Shown: positions 15,632 through 24,600 of the stretch, piece after piece
How positions within the stretch are numbered: position 1 is the stretch's first letter
How the letters are laid out: every line of letters starts with the position of its first letter
DNA from: Bacteroidota bacterium
GTDB lineage: Bacteria; Bacteroidota; Bacteroidia; Flavobacteriales_D; Crocinitomicaceae
Reading direction: 5' to 3'
Assembly: GCA_006227105.1 (NCBI GenBank)
Contig: SBFR01000093.1
Location: 1-41,716, forward strand
DNA: 41,716 nt
Notes under the pieces: model-generated
What the model was told of the DNA's origin: nothing
Database searches by the model: none
What the model saw: only the letters and a program-made list of their open reading frames with translations
Position numbers and translations under genes: made by a program

Positions 15632-16404
15632 TTTATATTGTTTTCATTGGGAGTTTAGTGTTTTTAAGCTTACTTATTTCTGTTTTGATTTTTGTGATTT
15701 TTCATAAAAAAACAGCAAGTGAAAGAAAACAAAAACACATTATAGAACTGAAACAGAAAGAACTAGAGTTACTGAACAAAATCATCGAAACACAAGAACA
15801 AGAGCGATCCAGGATTGCACAGAATTTACACGATAATGTGAATCCGTTTTTATCTGGATTGAAAATGTCTATTTCGCTGGCAAAGAAAAAAATGAATGTA
15901 GATCAAGTTGTTCTTTATAAAATCGAAAATCAATTATCAATGATTGATGATATTTTCGATAATACCACTTTGATAACACGTGATTTATCCCCAAGGAACT
16001 TTTATAAAGACGGACTAGTATCAGCAATCAATAGTTTTTTTGATTCAATTCAAGAAGTTGAAATTTCGAAGGAAGTAATCCTATTAGCCAATGATAAAAT
16101 GAACGATCCAAACGCCTTAAGTGTTTATCGGATGATATTAGAAATTACCCAAAACACTATAAAACATGATCAACCAAGTGAAATAAAATACAAGATACAA
16201 GTTGAAAAGGATCATTTTGTTTTTTTTCTCGAGCATAATGGTATCGGGATTTCGCAATCTCAGTTCAATGAACTTTTGAAAAATTCGGACGGTATAGGGC
16301 TGAATTCCCTTGTTTCAAGGGCGTCGATTTTATCAGCTAAAATCGAATATAATAATGAAACAAAGGCATGCATTAAACTAAGTATTCCATCCTGGTATGC
16401 GTAG
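15610..16404 (+). CDS. Sensor histidine kinase, HisKA_3 (NarX/DesK-like)
   Basis: QEQERSRIAQNLHDNVNPFLSGLKMSISLAKKK (H-box), ITQNTIKHDQ (N-box-like), LEHNGIGIS and NSDGIGLNSLVSRA (G-box-like). Confidence 0.88.
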   Translation: METSEKVIYIVFIGSLVFLSLLISVLIFVIFHKKTASERKQKHIIELKQKELELLNKIIETQEQERSRIAQNLHDNVNPFLSGLKMSISLAKKKMNVDQVVLYKIENQLSMIDDIFDNTTLITRDLSPRNFYKDGLVSAINSFFDSIQEVEISKEVILLANDKMNDPNALSVYRMILEITQNTIKHDQPSEIKYKIQVEKDHFVFFLEHNGIGISQSQFNELLKNSDGIGLNSLVSRASILSAKIEYNNETKACIKLSIPSWYA

Positions 16405-17053
16405 AAAAATAAGAATCGGAATAGCTGAGGATCACGTTGTCGTAAGAGAAGGATTAGAGTCGTTGTTGAATGAAGAAGAAACAGTAAAAGTTGTTTTTAG
16501 TGTTTCCAATGGTGCTTCAGCAATAAATGAAATCAGACAAAATAAAATTGATGTGCTTATTCTAGATTTATCAATGCCCATTTCAGATGGCAGATCAACA
16601 TTACTTGAAATAAGACAGCGTTTTTCGGGTGTTTCTGTTATTGTATTGAGTGCCTACTATGAAACATCTGATATTGTTGATTGCATTTCGTTAGGAGCAA
16701 AAGCGTATTTAACAAAAAACTGTGATTTTGATCACCTTATTGATGTCATATACAGTGTTTACGAGAAGGGTTTTTACTACGATGAACTCGTTACAAAGTC
16801 GTTTGTATCAGAAATTCTTGAAAGTAAAATTCACTTGAAAAATCAAATACAGAATTCACTTACGGAACAGGAGATACAAGTGATTCAGTTGATTTGTTCA
16901 GGATTGAAAAACAAAGAAATTGGTGAACGATTATTTAAAAGCAAGCGAACAATCGACGGAATAAGAAATAAAATTTACGATAAAACCAGAACATCAAATA
17001 CAGCTGATCTTTTTCGTTTTGCAATTAAAAATGGGATATATAAAATCGATTGA
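16397..17053 (+). CDS. NarL/FixJ family response regulator
   Basis: Receiver IGIAEDHVVVREGLESLL...DVLILDLSMPISDG; LuxR-type HTH LTEQEIQVIQLICSGLKNKEIGERLFKSKRTIDGIRNKIYDKT. Confidence 0.93.
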   Translation: MRRKIRIGIAEDHVVVREGLESLLNEEETVKVVFSVSNGASAINEIRQNKIDVLILDLSMPISDGRSTLLEIRQRFSGVSVIVLSAYYETSDIVDCISLGAKAYLTKNCDFDHLIDVIYSVYEKGFYYDELVTKSFVSEILESKIHLKNQIQNSLTEQEIQVIQLICSGLKNKEIGERLFKSKRTIDGIRNKIYDKTRTSNTADLFRFAIKNGIYKID

Positions 17054-17055
17054 TA

Positions 17056-17715
17056 TTAGCTATTTAGTCTATAATATCCGTTTAACAATGCAAATTTGAT
17101 GATGTCAGCTACATTTTTAGAATTCGTTTTCATGTATAGGTTTTGACGATGATTTTCAATCGTTCGATCACTTCTGAAAAGTTTTTTCGCGATTTGAGCC
17201 GTTGTTAATCCTTCACAGATAAGAATCATAACTTCCTTTTCTCGTTGTGTTAGTGGATCGTATCTGTTATATTTTTCTGATAATAACTTGTTGTATTTTG
17301 CTGACTGTAACAATTTTGGAGAAATCGATTCATCGAAATAGTAACCAGTTTCTAGAACGGAAAAAATCGATTCTATAATAATATCAGGATCTGAGTTTTT
17401 GGAAAGATACCCTCTAGCTCCTTTTTCAATTGATTCCTTGATTAAAGAATCATCCAAATAAGAACTAAAAATGATGATTCGAATATTAGGGTAGTCAAGT
17501 GTGATTTTCGGTAGAACTTCAAGTCCGCTTATCACAGGCATTGAAATATCAAGGAGTAAAACATCAATATTCGAATTTTTTATATCAGACATCAGCTGAT
17601 TGCCATCAGCTGACTGAAAAACAACTGAAAAATTTGTTTCTAATTCAAGTACTTGAACAAGTCCGTTTCTTGTAACAGGGTGATCTTCAGCGATACCGAT
17701 TTTTGTTTTCTCCAT
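17056..17715 (-). CDS. NarL/FixJ family response regulator (second, convergent)
   Basis: IGIAEDHPVTRNGLVQVLE...DVLLLDISMPVISG; LTQREKEVMILICEGLTTAQIAKKLFRSDRTIENHRQNLYMKT. Confidence 0.93.
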   Translation of the reverse strand: MEKTKIGIAEDHPVTRNGLVQVLELETNFSVVFQSADGNQLMSDIKNSNIDVLLLDISMPVISGLEVLPKITLDYPNIRIIIFSSYLDDSLIKESIEKGARGYLSKNSDPDIIIESIFSVLETGYYFDESISPKLLQSAKYNKLLSEKYNRYDPLTQREKEVMILICEGLTTAQIAKKLFRSDRTIENHRQNLYMKTNSKNVADIIKFALLNGYYRLNS

Positions 17716-17762
17716 TCCTTATTTGTTCAAAGTTACAATTGAAAAATATTCAAAAGAAAAAT

Positions 17763-17814
17763 GGGTATAAATACCCTAAACATTTGGGTATTTTCCGAAT
17801 TGTTGAATTCGGAA
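17763..17814. promoter_or_regulatory. Clustered inverted repeats in the divergent promoter region
   Basis: GGGTAT-AA-ATACCC (17763-17776), third half-site GGGTATT (17786-17792), and TTCCGAATT-GTTG-AATTCGGAA (17793-17814). Confidence 0.5.
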
Positions 17815-17947
17815 TTTATTTAAACTTTTGTTACTGATTGACATTCAAAACAGGATTCCAAGAATATTATTGATTACTGCTATAATGGATATAATAAATT
17901 ATTACTTTCATTTCCCTATAATATAACTGTGAAACGACTTCAGTAAC

Positions 17948-20245
17948 TTGAAAGTTTTTACTGCCATACTACTACTAACTTGCTCTCTAGCTTATGGGCA
18001 AGACTTTGATTTACATTCTAATGTAATAGATCCAGATGTTACTTTTAGTGAGCCAAACGAAGTTTTATCAACCGATCCGTTTGAGGACAGTCTTTTTCAG
18101 GTTTTCAGAAAATCAATGGTGAATTTTGAATTGTCTAACAGTCTTTTAAATAAGGAAGAGGGTATTGTTGGATTAGAATTCAGACAAAAAACAAAACCAC
18201 TTAACTTATCTGGAGTAGTTAACGTTGGTTACGAATATGGCTTATTAACTGGATATATTGATCCAATTTCGATTAATCCATTAAGCGTTTTTAATACACG
18301 TGGAGATATATCAGTTGATGCAGCGGGTTTACCGGTGAACATATCATATAACTATTCCACGCTTATTAATCCGCTTGGTGTAAATAATTATTTCAGGTGT
18401 TCTCTTGACACTGAGAAGCTCAAACAAAAAGGCTTGGCTAAAAAAAATGAAGCTATTGGAGAAATTGATAGACAGATAAATGATTTACAGAGGAATAAAG
18501 GAGTAATTCAAGGAAAGCTAGGAATGGGGGAAGTGTTACTTCAAAAGTATAAAAGAGAACTAGGACAATACATTAATGAGATAGATCAAATTGAAAATCA
18601 AATAAAAAAGGAGGAAGAAAAACAAAGCTTTGATGACGATATTGGTCTTGAAGGTTTAACAAAGCAACAAAAAATAGATAGTCTAGAATTATTGCAGAAA
18701 CAAGTTCAGCAAAAACAACAAAGAGCAGCTGCAATTTATGATACGGTGAATAAAATCTATAATGATGCTTTAATATTATATGAGCTATACTCTGATTTCG
18801 CGAATGAATTGTCTGATAAAAAAACGGTTCTTTCTGGATTATCAGGTGAAACAATAAAAAACAAGTCGCTTAATGAAATTAACAGTCGTAAAAATGGTTT
18901 TGTTTCAAGTATAAAAACACTTGATTTAGGACTTACTTATCCTAAAATTACAGGGTTATCCAAAAACAGTGTTCCAATCCAAGGTGTGAATTTGGAATTT
19001 CAAAAAGAGAAATGGTACATGGCATTTACTTCTGGTGTTACAATGAATAATCTAATGGTTAGTACAGATGCGATTCAAAATAAGCTGAATAATACCTCCA
19101 ACTTATTTAACCAATTCGATTTTCAGAATATTAAACAACGTGGTTGGTTAACCAATATCAAGACTGGATTTGGAAGACCTGATGAAACACATGTGTATAT
19201 TGGTGTGCGGTATCTTACAAATTCAATCCCTTTACAAGGAAATACTGATAGTAGTGCAATCCCTTCTTTAGGTAATGAACTTGATATAAGATGGATTCCA
19301 AAGTTTTCGAAAAGTACTTCAATTGATTTTATTTATGGTAAAACGTCTTGGAGAAGTGCCTTAATTGATAGTTCTCGATCTGGAGTTTTAAATTCACTTT
19401 ATTCGTCGGACAGAACGAATACAAGCTTGTTTTCAATTACGCAAAATCTGAAATTTATTAGATCTACAATTCAAGGGATAATACGATGGATAGATCCATA
19501 CGCGGATGTTCGGAGTCTAGGGACATTACAACCAGATAACTTAAGATATGAGATCAAATCAACGACAATTGTAACTCAAGGAATGCGGCTTGGTATGAAT
19601 TATAGGCATGATCAAAACAACTTACTTTCCGTTAAAGATACTTCCGTTGAACTTAATGTTTTGGGAGGCCAATTAAATGGAAATTTATTTAAAAATCTGA
19701 GCTATTTCACGTCATTAAATTACTTAACACAATATCAGAATTCTTCCGCTGGTCGAATCACAAAAAATAATTACATGTTTGGGTTCGGAATTTCTTCAAG
19801 TTATACCCTAGGAAAAGTAAAAAACACTTTATCTATCAGTTACAATGATTACCTTATTACGGACACAGTGTCAACTGGATTGTTTAGAAATATTGCACTT
19901 CAAAATGCTACAAAATTCAATTTCGGAGTTAACAAAATCTCCATAAGTTATTTTCAAATGGTTGATGACCTATTGTTGAATAATACATCTTTTATTATCG
20001 GTGATGAATTTTCTGCGCAAAAAATGAAACTGAAAATAACGCTTGGGATCAAACTTTCTATCTCAGATAAATATGGAATACAGCCTGGAGGGAAATTGGA
20101 AACCTCGTATAAAATTAATAACCATTTGGAATGGTCTTTCCGAGCAGAAAGAATGGTGCTAGGTGATTTTTATAATTACTATAGTCGAGAGAGATATGAT
20201 AGATTTCCTTACGCTATTTCAACGAGGTTAGGATGGATTTTTTAA
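17948..20245 (+). CDS. Large secreted/outer-membrane protein (765 aa) with internal coiled coil; TTG start
   Basis: TTG start then signal peptide MKVFTAILLLTCSLAYGQ; coiled coil with Lys/Gln-rich stretch; C-terminal half with alternating beta-like strands ending in LGWIF (aromatic last residue, OMP-like). Confidence 0.8.
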   Translation: MKVFTAILLLTCSLAYGQDFDLHSNVIDPDVTFSEPNEVLSTDPFEDSLFQVFRKSMVNFELSNSLLNKEEGIVGLEFRQKTKPLNLSGVVNVGYEYGLLTGYIDPISINPLSVFNTRGDISVDAAGLPVNISYNYSTLINPLGVNNYFRCSLDTEKLKQKGLAKKNEAIGEIDRQINDLQRNKGVIQGKLGMGEVLLQKYKRELGQYINEIDQIENQIKKEEEKQSFDDDIGLEGLTKQQKIDSLELLQKQVQQKQQRAAAIYDTVNKIYNDALILYELYSDFANELSDKKTVLSGLSGETIKNKSLNEINSRKNGFVSSIKTLDLGLTYPKITGLSKNSVPIQGVNLEFQKEKWYMAFTSGVTMNNLMVSTDAIQNKLNNTSNLFNQFDFQNIKQRGWLTNIKTGFGRPDETHVYIGVRYLTNSIPLQGNTDSSAIPSLGNELDIRWIPKFSKSTSIDFIYGKTSWRSALIDSSRSGVLNSLYSSDRTNTSLFSITQNLKFIRSTIQGIIRWIDPYADVRSLGTLQPDNLRYEIKSTTIVTQGMRLGMNYRHDQNNLLSVKDTSVELNVLGGQLNGNLFKNLSYFTSLNYLTQYQNSSAGRITKNNYMFGFGISSSYTLGKVKNTLSISYNDYLITDTVSTGLFRNIALQNATKFNFGVNKISISYFQMVDDLLLNNTSFIIGDEFSAQKMKLKITLGIKLSISDKYGIQPGGKLETSYKINNHLEWSFRAERMVLGDFYNYYSRERYDRFPYAISTRLGWIF

Positions 20246-20290
20246 TAAGAAACAAGTTTAAAAAGATTACTATTTAAAAGGATAATTGAA

Positions 20291-21016
20291 ATGGAAAAAG
20301 TATTATTCGCACTTTGTTTTGTTTTTGCCTTCATGTTGAATGCTCAGGATAACATATCCTTAATTTCTCCTAATGACGGAGATTCTATCAAGACTAAAAA
20401 TCCCTTATTGACATGGTCCTATTTGGGAGGATTACAACAAAATAATGAAAGAACTTTCTACAGATTGATTATTGTTGAATTAAAGGATAATCAATCAGCT
20501 GAATCTGGGATTATTGTAAATCAACCATTGGTCAAAATGGATAAAATACAGGGTACCCAATTGTTTTATCCATACGACGCCCCAGAAATTAATGAAGGTG
20601 TTTGGTATGGTTGGCAAATTCAAAAAATTTCGAATAATGTAATTATTGATAAATCAGAAGCATGGAGATTCATTTTACCCCTTGAGGTTCAGACAAAGCA
20701 GTATTATAAGATGAAAATTAAAAATGATGGGATCGATTATGTTGCGGAGGAAGGAAAATTGAGATTCGAGTTTATTGAGCAGTATAAGGATGATGAATTA
20801 AAATACTATCTGTATAATGCTAAAAACGAACTTATGGATGTAAAAATCACAATGGGTGATGAAGAAATGGAGGAAGATAAAAGCATTAAGATTAAACGAA
20901 CTGGTAATAATTATTACGAGATCGATCTTGGACAATTTGCACTTGAGGGAAGTTATAAATTAGTTGTTATAGACAAAAAGAAGCAACGTTTCGAAATGAA
21001 ATATACCGTGAAGTAA
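20291..21016 (+). CDS. Secreted hypothetical protein (241 aa)
   Basis: Signal peptide MEKVLFALCFVFAFMLNAQ; Ig/FN-like SPNDGDSIKTKNPLLTWSYLG...FYRLIIVEL. Confidence 0.8.
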   Translation: MEKVLFALCFVFAFMLNAQDNISLISPNDGDSIKTKNPLLTWSYLGGLQQNNERTFYRLIIVELKDNQSAESGIIVNQPLVKMDKIQGTQLFYPYDAPEINEGVWYGWQIQKISNNVIIDKSEAWRFILPLEVQTKQYYKMKIKNDGIDYVAEEGKLRFEFIEQYKDDELKYYLYNAKNELMDVKITMGDEEMEEDKSIKIKRTGNNYYEIDLGQFALEGSYKLVVIDKKKQRFEMKYTVK

Positions 21017-21657
21017 TGTTTAGAATTATGAAACATATTTTATTTTCTTTTTTAACGATGCTAACATTGAACTCATTTATTTGGGTGGAATATGGTGTAG
21101 AACCTTCAAATTATATTACTAGCATAAATGAAAAGAATGAGGTTTTTCAAAAGGATGTTTGGAGTGGTGATGTTCATTATATGATTGGGTACATTCCTAA
21201 AGAATTACAAGTAATTCAAGCGATGAAAAGAGGAACCATATCTGAAATTGAAGCTCAAAAATGGCTTAAAGGAAAAGAGAAAGAAGTGACCCTTTTATTT
21301 CAAATTGAGATTCCTGTAAATGGGCGACAGGAGTTTTTGACATTTGAAAAGGATTCCACAACCTACGAAGAAAGGGTTAAATATTTCTCTTTTGGGTTTA
21401 AAAATGATATTCACATTGTAGAAAACAACTTGACTGAGATTGGTATCGTTGATTATCATTTTGAAAGAGACTTTGGCTTGTCTCCAAAGGGTACGATATC
21501 AATAAGTTTCAACCTTTCGAATCAAGTTAAAACTCTTCAATTCAAATTCGATGATAAGGTTTATGGTAATGGAGTTATTTCAGTCGATTTTGATATTAAA
21601 GAAATAAAGAAGTTACCCAAATTAAAGGATCCCACAAAATGGAAAAATCTGAATTAA
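21016..21657 (+). CDS. Secreted hypothetical protein (213 aa)
   Basis: Overlaps the previous gene; hydrophobic N-terminus (possible start M5, MKHILFSFLTMLTLNSF). Confidence 0.75.
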   Translation: MFRIMKHILFSFLTMLTLNSFIWVEYGVEPSNYITSINEKNEVFQKDVWSGDVHYMIGYIPKELQVIQAMKRGTISEIEAQKWLKGKEKEVTLLFQIEIPVNGRQEFLTFEKDSTTYEERVKYFSFGFKNDIHIVENNLTEIGIVDYHFERDFGLSPKGTISISFNLSNQVKTLQFKFDDKVYGNGVISVDFDIKEIKKLPKLKDPTKWKNLN

Positions 21658-24600
21658 TGAAAAGCAATATTAAAATAGCAGCTCTTTTTTTAGCAACGTG
21701 TGTTTTCGCTGAGTCAACTGTTTTTGGTTATTGGAGGGTTGCTTTACATGAAGGTGAAACTATGTTGAATCAAGACTACCGTAAGAATTTCGAAGTAGAT
21801 TCAACTGAAAGTATTGTAAATAGGAAATTAGATATTATCAATCCTATCTTTTTGCCAGATGGAGGACCTGATCAACCTGAAGTTCAAAGTTTCACTCCTA
21901 TTGGAACTTCGGATATGGTTGATCCGTTCACAGGTGATTTTTCGTATAATATACCATTGTTAGATGTCGATGGATATCCGATAAATATTTCATACAGTGC
22001 GGGTGTCACTATGGATCAGGAAGCCTCATGGGTAGGTTTAGGCTGGAATTTGAACCCTGGAGTAGTAAATCGTGCTATGAGAGGGTTACCCGATGATTTC
22101 GATGGTACCGATCATGTCGAAAAGGAAATGAATTTAAGGAGAAACTGGACTGTAGGTGTAACTCCAAGTTTTGATTTTGAACTTTTTGGTTTTGGTGAAC
22201 TCACTGAGATTCCTGGCACTCAACAATTGAATCCTCTAACAGGTGAAATTATACCTGGATCAGGAACAATGGATGAAAGTAATTCATTTAACCTTAATGC
22301 ATCATTAGGTATTAACTATAATAATTATTCAGGATTCTCTTCAACTGTAAGTTTAGGTCCGAGTTTATCATTTGATCAATACAGTAATACAGGTTGGAAT
22401 GTTGGTTTAGGTTTTTCTGGAAGTAGCACTGGAGGAGCAAGTTTATCGCCGTCGGGTGGATTAAATTGGGAAAATAAAAAAGGTGATAAAGTTTCAAAAA
22501 TAAATCTGGGATCTCAGTTCAACTCAAGAGCTGGTCTGACAAATGCCTCCATTAGTTATTCAAGGACAAAAGGAAAAGAAAAGTTAATGAAACGAAATGG
22601 AAATGAATACAGATATAATGATAATAAAACTCTTCCGATTAGTTCAAAATTCAATTTTTCACAGCCTACATACATCCCGCAAATAGCACTTCCATTTTCT
22701 AGTGGTGGTGGTACATTTACTTATAAAATGGGACCAGATGTATTAGGGGCTGATTTACATTTTGAAATAAGTGGTTTTTATAACGCCCAATGGTTGAGGC
22801 ACGAAACAATTTCTATGCCTGCATATGGATTCATGAATTTGCAAAATGGTGATAAAAAGTCTATGCTTGATTTTAATAGAGAAAATGATGGATCCTTCAC
22901 TAAAAACACTCCAGCATTACCTGTTCCAAATTTGACTTACGATATTTTTAGCGTTTCAGGTCAAGGAATTTCTGGAAGTTATAGACCTGTTAGAAAAGAC
23001 ATAGGACACGTATATGATCCATCAATGCACAACGGATCTACAGATGGGTCACTTGGATTAGAATTCGGTTTAGGATCCACTTTTAAAAGTGGAGTAGATA
23101 TTTCTCTAACTTATTCTAATTCTTCGTCAGGTGATTGGAACGATTGGGGAAACAAAGCCCGAAATACCTTCAAATATGGTTCAACTGGTTGGTATTTCAG
23201 AGAGGCAAATGAATTGGCTGTTGATGGTGATCCTGACCATTTCACTTCAATCGGTGGAGGAAATCCACTTCGCTTCGATGTTAAAAGTCATAGACGTATA
23301 GATAATACTTTAGATGACACTCAAGGGAATTTTTATTCCTCTGATAATTATGTGAAATCGGGGACAGATAAACGTAATCAAGTCGTTTACACATTAACCA
23401 ATGGTGAAATGAAAGAAGGTTTAGGGGTTCAAGAACTTCATCCTTCTGCTCATGCATGGACAACAGACGAGTTGAATCATCACTTAGGTCAATTTACTGT
23501 ATTAAATGTTGAAGGTTCAAGGTACGTATATGGAATTGCGGCGTACAGTCATTTTCAGCAAGATGTTTCTTTTAATGTGGGTTCAACAAGGAATTCTGGT
23601 CCAAATGATGTGGATTGCGTTAAAAACCTAGTCAATTACGAGCCTGATGAAGATAATTCGCTGGATAACGAGCGCGGAATAGATTATTATTACAATAAAG
23701 TTACCACTCCCGATTATGCGCATTCCTATCTTTTGACTTCAGTTTTAAATGCAGATTATGTGGATGCTGATAATATAAAAGGCCCTAGTAAAGGAGATTT
23801 AGGTGGGTATTTAAGTTTTAGTTATAAAAAGATCAACAACTATTTATGGCGAAATCCAGTGAATCAAAATAAGGCTTCTTTTGATGAAGGATTAAATACT
23901 GATAATTCTGACGACAAAGGACATTATATTTTTGGAGAGAAAGAATTATGGTATGTACAAACAATTCAATCTAAAAATCATATAGCTGTTTTCTATACTT
24001 CGAAAAGAAAGGATGCAGTAAGTGTTATTGGTGAAAACGGAGGATTAGTTGATAATTCTAACGAGGTCGCAATGCAAAAACTTGATAGAATTGAATTGTA
24101 CTCACTTCCGGAATACGAAGCAAACCCTACTGGTGCTATACCGTTGAAAACGGTTCACTTCGAATATAATTATAGCTTATGTGAAGGATTTGATGGGAAT
24201 ATTGAAAATCAAGGAAAATTAACCTTGACTAGAATTTATTTTACTTATCAAGGATCTAACAAAGGACGCTATACACCCTATGAATTTCAATATGGAGAAA
24301 GGTTCAATTCTGATGGGACCATACAAACTGTTATAAATCCAGAGTATAATATTAAAGAAACTGACCGCTGGAATAATTATAAACCTCAAGGTGTATGTAG
24401 TGGAAATATTTCGGAAGATCCCTTGAGACCAACTGACTTCCCTTATGTTGGGATGAATAAAACTGCCTCGGATCGAAATGCAACAGCATGGAATTTAACA
24501 ACAATTAATTTACCGTCAGGAGGGAAAATACAAGTAGAATACGAATCTGATGATTACGCTTACGTACAAAATTTACGCGCCAGTCAAATGTTTAGAATTA

